A stretch of DNA of 64,000 nucleotides. Origin: Halomonas rhizosphaerae. GTDB taxonomy: Bacteria; Pseudomonadota; Gammaproteobacteria; Pseudomonadales; Halomonadaceae. Under the pieces are notes generated by a model. The model searched no databases. It saw only the letters and a program-made list of their open reading frames with translations, and was not told the DNA's origin. Made by a program: the position numbers and the translations under genes. This document shows positions 44,769 to 54,113 of the stretch, piece by piece (positions within the stretch are counted from its first letter, which is position 1; each line of letters begins with the position of its first letter). The stretch spans positions 367,398-431,397 of the forward strand of contig NZ_JASCQP010000028.1 in the NCBI RefSeq assembly GCF_030010555.1, read 5' to 3'.

Positions 44769-45613
44769 TGACACTCTTCGTCAACCGCCTCACCCACCTC
44801 GACGTCTCGTTCTGGTGCCCGCAGCGGGGCCTGGTCGGCGCCAGCTGGCAGGTCGACGTGGAGCTCGACGGCGAGCTCGGCGAGGACGGCATGCTGTTCG
44901 ACTTCGGCGAGGTAAAGCCCTGGATCAAGTCGCGGCTCGATGGCGGCCTCGACCACACCCTGCTGGTCCCCACCCGGGCACCGGGCGTGGAGCTCCACGA
45001 CTGCCGGGAAGGGCTCAGCGTGCGCAGCGAACGGCCCTATCCGCTGGACGTGCGTGCCCCGCGCCAGGCACTGACCCTGCTGCCCTGGCGCGAGATCACC
45101 CCGGAACGCCTCGCCGACCACCTGGCCGCCGAGCTGATGCGCCGCCCACCGCCACGGGTCACCGACATCCGCCTGCGCCTGCGCGAGGAGGCCATCGAGG
45201 GAGCCGCCTACACCTACAGCCATGGCCTGAAGCACCATGCCGGCAACTGCCAGCGCATCGCCCATGGCCATCGCTCGCGCCTGCAGGTGTGGCAGCAGGG
45301 GCAACGCGCTCCGGTCCTCGAGCAGCAGTGGGCCGACTGGCTGGCCGACCGCTACCTGCTGGACGCGGCGGATGTCGTCGACGATGACCTGCCCGGCTTT
45401 CGCGACCTGCTCACCTGCCGTTACCGCGCCGAGCAGGGGCACTTCTTCATCCGGCTCCCACGCAGCCGCTGCGCGGTGCTGCCGACGCCGACCACGGTGG
45501 AACACATCGCCGCCTGGCTGGCCGGGGCCATCGCCCGGGAGAGTGGCCAGGCCACACGGGTCCAGGCCTTCGAGGGCATCGACAAGGGCGCCATCGCCGA
45601 GGCCCGGCCATGA
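44768..45613 (+). CDS. queD: 6-carboxytetrahydropterin synthase, tandem-domain QueD
   Basis: PTPS/QueD-fold protein of 281 residues, about twice the length of E. coli QueD (121), so two PTPS-like units. The N-terminal unit (1-130) keeps DFGEVK and LDHTLL, the strand and DH motif of the family, but lacks the HxH zinc site. The C-terminal unit contains SHGLKHHAGNCQRIAHGHRS (about 151-170) with the zinc histidines. The active site may thus form between units. Makes the QueE substrate from dihydroneopterin triphosphate. Overlaps queE by one base and the following ykgJ-type gene by ATGA. Such long QueD forms occur in other gammaproteobacteria, but the split of motifs is worth noting. Confidence 0.88.
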   Translation: MTLFVNRLTHLDVSFWCPQRGLVGASWQVDVELDGELGEDGMLFDFGEVKPWIKSRLDGGLDHTLLVPTRAPGVELHDCREGLSVRSERPYPLDVRAPRQALTLLPWREITPERLADHLAAELMRRPPPRVTDIRLRLREEAIEGAAYTYSHGLKHHAGNCQRIAHGHRSRLQVWQQGQRAPVLEQQWADWLADRYLLDAADVVDDDLPGFRDLLTCRYRAEQGHFFIRLPRSRCAVLPTPTTVEHIAAWLAGAIARESGQATRVQAFEGIDKGAIAEARP

Positions 45614-45885
45614 CCGGCACGTCCGCGGCCCCCGCCAGCGCGTGCCGCCCGGGTTGCGGTGCCTGCTGCATCGCACCTTCGATCAGCTCGCCGATTCCCG
45701 GCATGCCCGACGGCAAGGCGGCGGGGGTGCGCTGCGTGCAGCTCGATGACACCAACCTCTGTCGGCTGTTCGGTGACCCGCGTCGCCCTGCGGTGTGCGC
45801 GCGCTTCGACTACGACCCCGAGCTGTGCGGCGAGCGACGCGACGAGGCGCTCAGGCGCATCGAGGCCCTGGAACTGGCCACCTGA
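45610..45885 (+). CDS. YkgJ-family cysteine cluster protein
   Basis: Small protein of 91 residues with the CxxxCGxCC motif (CRPGCGACC) at residues 12-20 and later cysteines in RCVQL, LCRLF, VCARF and LCGER, the UPF0153/YkgJ zinc- or Fe-S-binding pattern. Role unknown; members often accompany RNA-modification or metal-related genes. Starts within the last codon of queD (ATGA), so it belongs to the queuosine operon. Followed by a 72-bp convergent gap before the large regulator gene. Confidence 0.88.
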   Translation: MTGTSAAPASACRPGCGACCIAPSISSPIPGMPDGKAAGVRCVQLDDTNLCRLFGDPRRPAVCARFDYDPELCGERRDEALRRIEALELAT

Positions 45886-45957
45886 CGCCCTGCCCTCCTA
45901 ACGACAACGGCGCCCGCCAAGGGCCCGGTTGTCCCCTGCGGATCGCGAATCGACGCG

Positions 45958-48900
45958 TCAGGAGGAGAGGTCCGCGGCATGGGGCAGGCGCCGGTCGAGC
46001 AGGGTGCGCCAGCGCATCAGGACCGGTGCATCGCTGTGGCTCACCTCGCCCAGCAAGGCGCGGAACTCCCCCCGGGAGGCCTCGTCGCGGGGATCGATCA
46101 GGGTCAGCCAGAGCTCCAGGGCAGCGAGCTGCTGGTGGAGATTGCCGTCCTCCCGGGCCTGCGCCAGGGCCTGCTCGGCGAGGCTCTTGACCTCCTCGCG
46201 GGAGTGTCCGAGGCGATGGCGGACGCGCGCCAGATGCACGGCCAACTCGGGGACGAACAGGGTGGTGCGCTCGCGGGCAATCATCAGGCACTGGTCGAGG
46301 TAGTCCTCGGCCCGGGACAGCTCCCCCAGGGCCAGGCAGGCATCCACGTACCACAGCGCCGGTCGCTGGTAGGGGTCGCGCCCGGTGACCTCGGCCAGCT
46401 CTTCCTGGGCCGACTCGATCTGGGCCAGACCATCGCGGTCGCCGGCCAGGGCCCGCTGCCAGCCCAGCACGCTGCGCGAGGCCACCTGCCAGAGGTGCAG
46501 ATCGGGGGTGCCGGTCAGCTCGAAGGCCCGCTCCGCCCGCATGGTGGCCAGGTGCACATGCCCCAGCTGGCGATAGAGGGCTGCGGCATACATCAGCGCC
46601 ATGGCCAGGCTCCCGGGGTGGCCGATCCGCTCGGCCAGCCGGATGGCCGATTCCACCTGCCGCTCGGCACGCTGGTAGTCGCCGCGCAGGCAGAGGGTCC
46701 AACCCTGGAAGCAGGCGGCCGCGACCTGGGGATGGTCGGAGAACGGTAGCCACTCGATCATCATCGGGGCATTGAGCGGGTCGATCTCCTCCAGATGGTC
46801 GTACGCCTGGGAGATGCGCCCGGCCCAGTACTCGCAGCTGGCTCGGGCGAAGTCGGCCAGGCGCCGGTAGCGCGGATCCTCGAGACGGTCGGCGAGACCG
46901 GCCAGGCGCGAGGCCAGGGAGAAGGCATCGGCATGGGCATGGCGCTGACTGCAGCCCACCCATAGCCCCCACTGGACCAGGAAGGCCGGCTCCAGGTCCC
47001 CGCCGTCGTCCAGGCCGGCCTCCTCCTGGGCGAGTAGCTCCCGGGCCCGCACGAAGCTCTCGTGGGCGGTGGGCGAGCCGTGCCCCTCCAGGGCGAAGGC
47101 GGCCTGACCACGCACGGTGAGCAGGCTGATCTCGCGCTCGGCCTGACCCTCGACATGGCGCAGGCTGGCCAGGCCGAAGTCGGCCATCTTCAGGGCCGTG
47201 CGGTTGGCGCTGACCTTGAGGGCCTCCCGGGCGGCCAGCTCGAAGTAGCGGGCGCCGCGGGCATAGTGGCCGCTGCGCCGCAGGTGGGTGGCGAAGTCGC
47301 CGGGATGGCGGCTGATCCACATGGGGAAGTGCTCCTCGATCAGGCTGACCACCTGACGATGGATGCTCACCCGCACGTCCCGGGGGCAGGAGAGATAGGC
47401 GGCTTCCTGCAGCAGCTGGTGGGTGAACTGGTATTCGCGCTCGCCCTCCTCGCCCTCGGCCGGCTCGATGATCTCCAGACGGCGCATCTGCTCCAGGGCC
47501 GGTGCCAGGCGGCTCATTTCCCAGCCGCTGCATTCGGCCAGGAAATCGAGGCGGAAGCGGCGCCCGAGCACCGCCGCCACATGGGCCACCTCGCGGTCGG
47601 TGTCGAGCTGGTCGATGCGGCTGGCCAGCAGCCCGAGCAGGCCACGAGGCAGCTCGTCGAGCTGCACGCTGCGACCTTCACGACGATCCATGTCCACCCG
47701 GCGGCAGATCTCCTGGAGGTAGAGCGGAACGCCATCGCAGCGCTCGATGATCTGGCCGCGCAGCCGCGGGCTGAGGTGGATGCGGTAGCGGCGCGCCAGC
47801 TGGGAGAGCAGCCGGGAGGACTGCATGGCGTCCAGCCGCCCCAGGGTGATCTGCTGGTCCCAGTGCAGCTTCGCCGGCAGCGCCTCCCGGCCATGGTGGC
47901 TGGCCACCAGCAGGAAGGGGCTGTTGATCGGCAGCCGCGCCTGGAGGCCTGCCAGCACCTTGAAGGAGGGCTCGTCGAGCCACTGCAGGTCGTCGATCAT
48001 CAGCACCAGGGTGCGCTCGCGGGACAGCTCGCGGATCAGGCGATGGACCAGCCCCACGACCAGGTCGACGGCTTCCCCGCTCTGGGCCAGCACCGCCATC
48101 TCGCGGGGCTCCCGCACGCCGAGGGCCTCCTCCAGCAGCAGGCGGTGGTCGGCATCGGGGGCCAGGGCATCATCGCCGGCCAGCAGTCGCGACAGCGCCT
48201 CGGCATCGATGCACCCTCCCAGGTGCCAGCGCAGCAGCTGACGGGCCACCCCATAGGGCTCCTGGACGGAGAGTCGGGTGGTGGGTTGCCAGCAGATCGC
48301 CGCCTCGCGGCTCTGCTCGAGCTGGCGAAAGCCGACCAGCAGCGCCGACTTGCCGAGTCCCGAGGGACCCCGCACCAGCACGCTCTGCCTCAGACCGATC
48401 CCGGCCCGGGCCAGGGCATCGCGCAGGGTGCGCAGGGAGCCCTCTCGTCCCACCAGGCTGGGCGGAGGCGCCTCGCGCCCGCCCTCGTTCGAACCGAGGA
48501 CGAGCGCCCGCAGGCGCACCCGGCCGTCGCTGGCCACCAGCCGCGTGGAGAGCCGCGGCTGAAGGTCGAGGGCCGGCGGCATGTGCTGGCTGGCGTCCTG
48601 GGAGATGACCAGTTCGCTGCCCTCGGCGGCGCTCATCAGGTCGAGGGAGCCCTGGGTCACCTGGCCGAGCGGGTCGACCAGGTGCCGCTCGGGCAGGTAG
48701 ACCACGCGGCCACTGTCCAGGCCGGCGGCCAGCTCGATGCGGGGCGGCTCACCCTCGCCGCTCCAGTGGCGCTGGGTCTCGTCGGGCAGCACGCGCCGAC
48801 AGTGCTCATAGAGCGCCACCAGTTCGGCCAGCTGGTGCGCCGGGCCATGGGTACCGAAGCAGGCCAGGCCCAGGCCACCGGTCGCCCCGGGCAGCCAGAA

Positions 48901-49872
48901 GCCACCGAGGTGATGACACTGCTGCTCGAGCCAGCGCATCAGTTCGACCTGCAGCGCCAGGCAGGCGCGGGCATCGGCGCGGGCCGAGAGGTCGGCCTTG
49001 AGCCGCAGGCGAATGGCCATCACCGAGAGCTGGCGCTGCTCGATCTCGTCCTCGCGCAGGGGGGCGCTGTCCATGGCCAGGGTGCGCGAGAAGGCCCCGC
49101 TGGGGCCGAGGTGCGCCCCCTCGGCCTGGACATCGGACCAGTAGCGGGCCAGCTGCAGGAAGGTCGGCTCAGGCTGCTGGCCGGAAAGCGCCAGCAGCTG
49201 CAGGTAGGCGTTGTACTGCTCGTGGGCGGCGGCCAGCTGGCCCTGCTCGGCCAGCTGGCGCACCAGGCGCTCATGGAAGGGTCCGTAGCCGGAAAAGCGG
49301 CTGACCAGTGACTCCAGCACGCCATCCGGCAGCGGCTCCTGACGCTCCAGGACGCTCTCGGCAAAGCGGATCACCCGCTGACGCCACTCGTTGCGCACCT
49401 GTACCAGCCAGCGCTGGTACTCGGCACAGCTGGAGAGGTGCAGCTCCTCGGCGAGATCGCCTCGGTAGCAGGCCAGCACCGCCTCGAGCGTGGTCACGTC
49501 GACGGGCCCCTCGAGCAACGCCTGCAGCCGGTGCATGTCGAAGTGCCAGCGCTCCGGCAGCCGGAAGGCAATGGTCTGGCGGGACACCGACAGCACCCGC
49601 TCGGCCTCGTCGCCCAGGGACTGACGCAGGCAGTGCAGGGCATGGCGCAGGTTGGTGCGCCCCGACGACAGCCCCTGGTCGGGCCACAGCAGTTCGGCCA
49701 GGGTGGCGCGGCTGACCGGCTGGTCGTGGAGGAGCAGGTAGACCAGCAGAGCCTTGACCTTGTCGTAACTGAACTGGGTCAGGACATCGTCGCCCAGACT
49801 CAGTGAAAAGTGGCCGAAGAGTGCCAGGTGGTCCCGGTCATTGTCGTGTACGTCGTCGGCAGCATCCCGCAT
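45958..49872 (-). CDS. Large SARP/BTAD-type ATPase transcriptional regulator, 1304 aa
   Basis: Multidomain regulator of the AfsR/MalT-like STAND type. Parts in order: an OmpR-like DNA-binding domain followed by a bacterial transcriptional activator (BTAD) helical domain (about 15-250: FSYDKVKALLVYLLLHDQP, LRHALHCLRQSLG); a region resembling a class III nucleotide cyclase (about 275-435: EQRQLSVMAIRL, IELAAGLDSGRVV) that has lost the catalytic aspartates; an ATPase with Walker A GPSGLGKS at 501-508 and Walker B LVLMIDDLQWLD near 625; and about 500 residues of TPR-like helices. The second ATG (49872) is preferred over 49881 because AGGA is properly spaced only for it. No operon partner; convergent with the queuosine operon and upstream of nothing on its strand. 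Target genes and signal unknown. Confidence 0.85.
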   Translation of the reverse strand: MRDAADDVHDNDRDHLALFGHFSLSLGDDVLTQFSYDKVKALLVYLLLHDQPVSRATLAELLWPDQGLSSGRTNLRHALHCLRQSLGDEAERVLSVSRQTIAFRLPERWHFDMHRLQALLEGPVDVTTLEAVLACYRGDLAEELHLSSCAEYQRWLVQVRNEWRQRVIRFAESVLERQEPLPDGVLESLVSRFSGYGPFHERLVRQLAEQGQLAAAHEQYNAYLQLLALSGQQPEPTFLQLARYWSDVQAEGAHLGPSGAFSRTLAMDSAPLREDEIEQRQLSVMAIRLRLKADLSARADARACLALQVELMRWLEQQCHHLGGFWLPGATGGLGLACFGTHGPAHQLAELVALYEHCRRVLPDETQRHWSGEGEPPRIELAAGLDSGRVVYLPERHLVDPLGQVTQGSLDLMSAAEGSELVISQDASQHMPPALDLQPRLSTRLVASDGRVRLRALVLGSNEGGREAPPPSLVGREGSLRTLRDALARAGIGLRQSVLVRGPSGLGKSALLVGFRQLEQSREAAICWQPTTRLSVQEPYGVARQLLRWHLGGCIDAEALSRLLAGDDALAPDADHRLLLEEALGVREPREMAVLAQSGEAVDLVVGLVHRLIRELSRERTLVLMIDDLQWLDEPSFKVLAGLQARLPINSPFLLVASHHGREALPAKLHWDQQITLGRLDAMQSSRLLSQLARRYRIHLSPRLRGQIIERCDGVPLYLQEICRRVDMDRREGRSVQLDELPRGLLGLLASRIDQLDTDREVAHVAAVLGRRFRLDFLAECSGWEMSRLAPALEQMRRLEIIEPAEGEEGEREYQFTHQLLQEAAYLSCPRDVRVSIHRQVVSLIEEHFPMWISRHPGDFATHLRRSGHYARGARYFELAAREALKVSANRTALKMADFGLASLRHVEGQAEREISLLTVRGQAAFALEGHGSPTAHESFVRARELLAQEEAGLDDGGDLEPAFLVQWGLWVGCSQRHAHADAFSLASRLAGLADRLEDPRYRRLADFARASCEYWAGRISQAYDHLEEIDPLNAPMMIEWLPFSDHPQVAAACFQGWTLCLRGDYQRAERQVESAIRLAERIGHPGSLAMALMYAAALYRQLGHVHLATMRAERAFELTGTPDLHLWQVASRSVLGWQRALAGDRDGLAQIESAQEELAEVTGRDPYQRPALWYVDACLALGELSRAEDYLDQCLMIARERTTLFVPELAVHLARVRHRLGHSREEVKSLAEQALAQAREDGNLHQQLAALELWLTLIDPRDEASRGEFRALLGEVSHSDAPVLMRWRTLLDRRLPHAADLSS

Positions 49873-49905
49873 GGTGATCATTCCTGCGTGGCGGAAGTGA
49901 TGGCC

Positions 49906-50550
49906 TCAGGCCGGCACGCCGCTGTGAAAACGAAAGGCCGTGTCCGGCATGGTGACCAGCTCGGCCTCGCGATCGGAGAAGAAGGCGATACGCGCGTCGA
50001 TGGGCGCCGGGGCCAGGCGGCGCGCCAGCATCAGGTAATCCTCGAAATGGCGACCTTCCGACTTAACCAGACTGCGATAGAACTTGGCAAGTTCATCGTC
50101 CAGATGCGGAATCAGGCGGGCAAAGCGCTCGCAGCTGCGTGCCTCGATCAATGCCCCGATAATCAGGATGTCCACCAGGCGTTCCGGTTCCTGACCTCGG
50201 ACGTGGCGACGCAGCCCCTCGGCATAGCGCGAGGCACTGATCTGGCGATAGACGATCCCCCGCGCCTCCATCAGCTTGACGACCTGCTCGAAGTGCAGCA
50301 ACTCCTCCCGGGCCAGCTGCGACATCTTGGTGAGCAGCAGCGGCTGGTCCACATAGCGGTAGAGCAGGCTCATGGCCGTGGAAGCCGCCTTCTTCTCGCA
50401 CTGGGCGTGGTCGATCAGCAACAGCTCGGGGTTGGTCAGGGCCCAATCCACCCAGGCATCCGGCGTGGCGCAGGGCAGGAACGCCAGCAGCTCCACAGGC
50501 AGCAGGTCCCGGCAATCGGTCGTCTCTAGGGTCGGCATCGGGGGCATCAT
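49906..50550 (-). CDS. miaE: tRNA-(ms[2]io[6]A)-hydroxylase MiaE
   Basis: Ferritin-like di-iron monooxygenase of 214 residues that hydroxylates the isopentenyl group of modified A37 in tRNAs reading U-starting codons. Iron-ligand motifs seen: HAQCEKKAA, REELLHFEQV, EARSCERF and SEGRHFEDYLMLA, in the four-helix order of the family. The start overlaps the stop of the upstream DUF1289 gene by 4 bp, so it is translationally coupled to it. It lies 33 bp before the big regulator gene on the same strand and may be part of a longer transcript. Confidence 0.93.
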   Translation of the reverse strand: MMPPMPTLETTDCRDLLPVELLAFLPCATPDAWVDWALTNPELLLIDHAQCEKKAASTAMSLLYRYVDQPLLLTKMSQLAREELLHFEQVVKLMEARGIVYRQISASRYAEGLRRHVRGQEPERLVDILIIGALIEARSCERFARLIPHLDDELAKFYRSLVKSEGRHFEDYLMLARRLAPAPIDARIAFFSDREAELVTMPDTAFRFHSGVPA

Positions 50551-51002
50551 GGGTCCAGTGTCGGCAGGTCAAGGAGGTCGGGGAGCAGCGCCTGTCGCCG
50601 CTCGGCGGCAACCCGCAGGTCGGCGGTGATGCGTTCATGGAGCGTGGCGACGTCCTCGCCGTCGCGACCGGCCAGCCCGTAGCGCGACAGGTCGCGAATG
50701 CGGCCACGGCCCACCCGCAGCAGTTCCACGGCGCGGGACAGCGGCGGCTGCTCGTTCCGGAAGCGGATCCGGTGACGGCGCAGCTGCGCCTCCAGGCTCG
50801 CAGGATCCATGACCACCAGGAAGCGCCCGGCGACCTCGGCCCGCAGCCGGTCCAGCTCGGCCATTCGCCGCCGTCGTTGCTCGCCGGACAGGGCCGGCCA
50901 GTCGCGGATCTCGCTGTCGACGCGCTGACAGCCACGGCACACCCGGTCGCCCAGAGTGGTCGAGCAGAGGCCGACGCACGGCGAGGTGATGCGCTCTCCC
51001 AT
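50547..51002 (-). CDS. DUF1289 domain protein
   Basis: Protein of 151 residues. N-terminal cysteine motif ITSPCVGLCSTT...CRGCQR (about residues 5-26) defines the DUF1289 family, a probable zinc or Fe-S site; then a WPALSGEQRRRRMAELDRLRAEV helix. The C-terminal 90 residues are an extension not found in the minimal domain (LSRAVELLRVGRGRIRDLSRYGL). The ATG before GERITS has GGGAGGGG upstream; the longer frame to 51128 reads into the regulatory region. First gene of a coupled pair with miaE; function unknown. Confidence 0.85.
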   Translation of the reverse strand: MGERITSPCVGLCSTTLGDRVCRGCQRVDSEIRDWPALSGEQRRRRMAELDRLRAEVAGRFLVVMDPASLEAQLRRHRIRFRNEQPPLSRAVELLRVGRGRIRDLSRYGLAGRDGEDVATLHERITADLRVAAERRQALLPDLLDLPTLDP

Positions 51003-51015
51003 GTCCCCTCCCGTT

Positions 51016-51031
51016 GACGTTAACGTACGTT
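51016..51031. promoter_or_regulatory. Overlapping ACGT palindromes upstream of DUF1289-miaE
   Basis: Two perfect 10-bp palindromes overlap here: ACGTTAACGT (51017-51026) and AACGTACGTT (51022-51031). A further ACGT follows at 51038-51041. They lie 14-29 bp before the start codon, in the expected leader or promoter of the minus-strand operon. Probably an operator; the regulator is unknown. Confidence 0.4.
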
Positions 51032-51121
51032 GACAGAACGTCATGGTAACGCGGGGGACGCCGGGCTGGCAGCCCGAAGTTGCCGCCGACCAAAGTTCAA
51101 GGCCGCCACCGCGGGCCCAAC

Positions 51122-51150
51122 TTAACATTGTCGACAGTTTCCTCTATGAT
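51122..51150 (+). promoter_or_regulatory. Sigma-70 promoter of acnB
   Basis: TTAACA (51122-51127) and TATGAT (51145-51150) with an ideal 17-bp spacer; each hexamer matches 5 of 6 consensus bases. Gives a leader of about 120 nt before the GTG start. The rest of the 276-bp gap holds the palindromes near 51020 and no other clear element. Confidence 0.7.
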
Positions 51151-51278
51151 CGCGGCACCGCTGACATCCTGGTAACAGGAAGGGTCTGCCAGACGTTTTC
51201 CCGCGCCGAAGCGTGCCTTTCGTCGAAGCTCGACAAGGTCTGCCGGCTTCGGCCACCACCACCGATGAGGGCCCTAAC

Positions 51279-53882
51279 GTGCTTGAAGCCTATCGCCAAC
51301 ATGTCGAGGAGCGCGCCGCCGACGGCGTGCCGCCGAAGCCGCTGAACGCCGAGCAGGTCGCCGCACTGGTCGAGCTGCTGAAGAACCCGCCCGCCGGCGA
51401 AGAAGAGTTCATCCTCGACCTGCTCACCAATCGCGTTCCGCCCGGTGTCGACGAGGCGGCCTACGTCAAGGCCGGCTTCCTCACCGCCATCGCCAAGGGT
51501 GAGGCCGAGTCCCCGCTGATCGACAGGGTGCACGCAGTGAAGCTGCTGGGCACCATGCAGGGCGGCTACAACATCGTCTCCCTGGTCGAGTTGCTCGACG
51601 ACGCCGACCTGGCCAAGGAAGTGGGCGAGCAGCTCAAGCATACCCTGCTGATGTTCGACGCCTTCCACGACGTGGAAGAGCGCGCCAAGTCCGGCAACGC
51701 CGTGGCCAAGGACGTCATCCAGTCCTGGGCCGACGCCGAGTGGTTCCTCTCCAGGCCGGCCCTCGAGGAGAAGATCACCCTCAGCGTGTTCAAGGTGCCC
51801 GGCGAGACCAACACCGACGACCTCTCCCCCGCCCCGGACGCCTGGTCACGCCCCGATATCCCGGTGCATGCCAACGCCATGCTCAAGAACGAGCGTGACG
51901 GCATCGAGCCGGAAGAGCCTGGGGTCAAGGGTCCCCTCAAGCAGATCGAGGACGTGAAGGCCAAGGGCTTCCCGGTCGCCTACGTGGGCGACGTGGTCGG
52001 CACCGGCTCCTCGCGCAAGTCGGCCACCAACTCCGTGCTGTGGTTCTTCGGCGACGACATCCCCAATGTGCCCAACAAGCGCGCCGGCGGCTTCTGCTTT
52101 GGCGGCAAGATCGCCCCGATCTTCTTCAACACCATGGAAGATTCCGGCGCCCTGCCCGTGGAGATGGACGTCTCCAGGCTCGAGATGGGCGACGTCATCG
52201 ACGTCTATCCCTACGAGGGCAAGGTGTGCAAGCACGGCACCGACGAGGTGCTCACCACCTTCGAGCTCAAGACCCAGCTGATCCTCGACGAGGTGCGTGC
52301 CGGCGGCCGTATCCCGCTGATCATCGGTCGCGGCCTGACCACCAAGGCGCGCGAGTCCCTGGGCCTGCCCGCCTCCGACGTCTTCCGTCTGCCCGAGCAG
52401 CCGGCCGACACCGGCAAGGGCTTCACCCTGGCCCAGAAGATGGTCGGCAAGGCCTGCGGCCTGAACGGCGTGCGTCCGGGCATGTACTGCGAGCCGAAGA
52501 TGGCCACCGTGGGCTCCCAGGACACCACCGGTCCGATGACCCGCGACGAGCTCAAGGACCTCGCCTGCCTCGGCTTCCAGGCCGACCTGGTGATGCAGTC
52601 CTTCTGCCACACCGCCGCCTACCCGAAGCCGGTCGACGTGGACACCCACCACACCCTTCCTGACTTCATCATGAACCGCGGCGGTGTCTCGCTGCGTCCG
52701 GGCGACGGCATCATCCACAGCTGGCTGAACCGCATGCTGCTGCCCGACACCGTCGGCACCGGCGGCGATTCCCACACCCGCTTCCCGCTGGGCATCTCCT
52801 TCCCGGCAGGCTCGGGACTGGTCGCCTTCGCCGCCGCCACCGGCGTGATGCCGCTGGACATGCCGGAATCGGTGCTGGTGCGCTTCAAGGGGCAGCGTCA
52901 GCCGGGCGTCACCCTGCGTGACCTGGTCCATGCCATCCCCTACTACGCCATCCAGCAGGGCCTGCTGACCGTCGAGAAGTCCGGCAAGAAGAACGCCTTC
53001 TCCGGTCGCGTGCTGGAGATCGAGGGCCTCGAGGACCTCACCGTCGAGCAGGCCTTCGAGCTCTCCGACGCCTCCGCCGAGCGCTCCGCCGCGGGCTGCA
53101 CCATCACCCTGTCCGAGGACAGCGTGACCGAGTACCTCAAGTCCAACATCACCCTGCTCAAGTGGATGATCGCCAACGGCTACGGCGACCGCCGTACCAT
53201 CGAGCGCCGCATCCAGGGCATGGAGGAGTGGCTGGCCAACCCGAGCCTGATGCGCGCCGACAAGGACGCCGAGTACGCCGAGGTCATCGAGATCGACCTC
53301 GAGGAACTCCGGGAGCCGGTGCTGTGCGCCCCGAACGATCCGGACGACGCCCGCCTGCTCTCCGACGTGGCCGGCGAGAAGATCGACGAGGTCTTCATCG
53401 GCTCGTGCATGACCAACATCGGTCACTTCCGCGCCGCGGGCAAGCTGCTCGAGAAGCAGCCGGCCGGCAGCCTGAAGACCCGCCTGTGGTTGGCCCCGCC
53501 GACCAAGATGGACCAGCACCAGCTGACCGAGGAAGGCTACTACGGCATCTACGGCCGCGCCGGCGCGCGCATGGAGATGCCGGGCTGCTCGCTGTGCATG
53601 GGGAACCAAGCCCGCGTCGCCGCCAAGAGCACCGTGGTCTCCACCTCGACCCGCAACTTCCCCAACCGCCTGGGTGATGGTGCCAACGTCTACCTCGCCT
53701 CCGCGGAACTGGCCGCCGTGGCCGCCGTGGAAGGCCGCCTGCCCACCGTCGACGAATACCGCCGTTACATGGGCGAGTTCGACGCCATGGCCGGCGAGAT
53801 CTACCGCTACATGAACTTCCACGAGATCGAGGAGTATCAGAACGCCGCGTCCAACGTGATTCCGGTCGCGCAGGAAGCCTGA
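51279..53882 (+). CDS. acnB: Aconitate hydratase B
   Basis: TCA-cycle enzyme of 867 residues (E. coli AcnB 865) interconverting citrate and isocitrate; also a possible 2-methylisocitrate dehydratase. The GTG start is chosen because [21 protein letters not shown] aligns with the start of other AcnB proteins and GAGGG lies 7 bp upstream; the ATG at 51213 adds unrelated residues. AcnB-specific domain order: HEAT-like N-terminus, then the swivel domain with GTGSSRKSA, then the Fe-S domains. Cluster cysteines are in [20 protein letters not shown] and [10 protein letters not shown]. Monocistronic, with strong promoter and terminator. Confidence 0.96.
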   Translation: MLEAYRQHVEERAADGVPPKPLNAEQVAALVELLKNPPAGEEEFILDLLTNRVPPGVDEAAYVKAGFLTAIAKGEAESPLIDRVHAVKLLGTMQGGYNIVSLVELLDDADLAKEVGEQLKHTLLMFDAFHDVEERAKSGNAVAKDVIQSWADAEWFLSRPALEEKITLSVFKVPGETNTDDLSPAPDAWSRPDIPVHANAMLKNERDGIEPEEPGVKGPLKQIEDVKAKGFPVAYVGDVVGTGSSRKSATNSVLWFFGDDIPNVPNKRAGGFCFGGKIAPIFFNTMEDSGALPVEMDVSRLEMGDVIDVYPYEGKVCKHGTDEVLTTFELKTQLILDEVRAGGRIPLIIGRGLTTKARESLGLPASDVFRLPEQPADTGKGFTLAQKMVGKACGLNGVRPGMYCEPKMATVGSQDTTGPMTRDELKDLACLGFQADLVMQSFCHTAAYPKPVDVDTHHTLPDFIMNRGGVSLRPGDGIIHSWLNRMLLPDTVGTGGDSHTRFPLGISFPAGSGLVAFAAATGVMPLDMPESVLVRFKGQRQPGVTLRDLVHAIPYYAIQQGLLTVEKSGKKNAFSGRVLEIEGLEDLTVEQAFELSDASAERSAAGCTITLSEDSVTEYLKSNITLLKWMIANGYGDRRTIERRIQGMEEWLANPSLMRADKDAEYAEVIEIDLEELREPVLCAPNDPDDARLLSDVAGEKIDEVFIGSCMTNIGHFRAAGKLLEKQPAGSLKTRLWLAPPTKMDQHQLTEEGYYGIYGRAGARMEMPGCSLCMGNQARVAAKSTVVSTSTRNFPNRLGDGANVYLASAELAAVAAVEGRLPTVDEYRRYMGEFDAMAGEIYRYMNFHEIEEYQNAASNVIPVAQEA

Positions 53883-53934
53883 TACCCGGTGTTGTGATAG
53901 TCTCAGGTTCGACTCCGATGCTCGCAACATCGAA

Positions 53935-53995
53935 GGCCGCCGCCCGCGGCGGCCGGAGCCGATGAACGAAGCGCCCCATCCGGGGCGCTTTTTTT
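53935..53995 (+). terminator. acnB terminator, preceded by a second hairpin
   Basis: AAGCGCCCC (53969-53977) and GGGGCGCTT (53982-53990) form a 9-bp stem with a 4-nt loop and a 7-T run (53989-53995): a textbook Rho-independent terminator. Fifteen bases upstream a separate perfect 8-bp hairpin GGCCGCCG/CGGCGGCC (53935-53954) may stabilise the mRNA end. Confidence 0.9.
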
Positions 53996-54081
53996 CTGAT
54001 CCCGCCCCGCCATTCCGGTACCCCTACCCCCACCCGTCCCACCAAAGGGGACTTTCGTTCTGCACGAGCCGTGGCATCATC

Positions 54082-54093
54082 GGGTGATCACCC
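54082..54093. promoter_or_regulatory. 12-bp palindrome before rraA
   Basis: Perfect palindrome GGGTGATCACCC, 20 bp before the rraA start and just upstream of its ribosome-binding site. Possible operator; nothing more can be said. Confidence 0.3.
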
Positions 54094-54113
54094 ACGTCAC
54101 GAGGAGCCTCACC

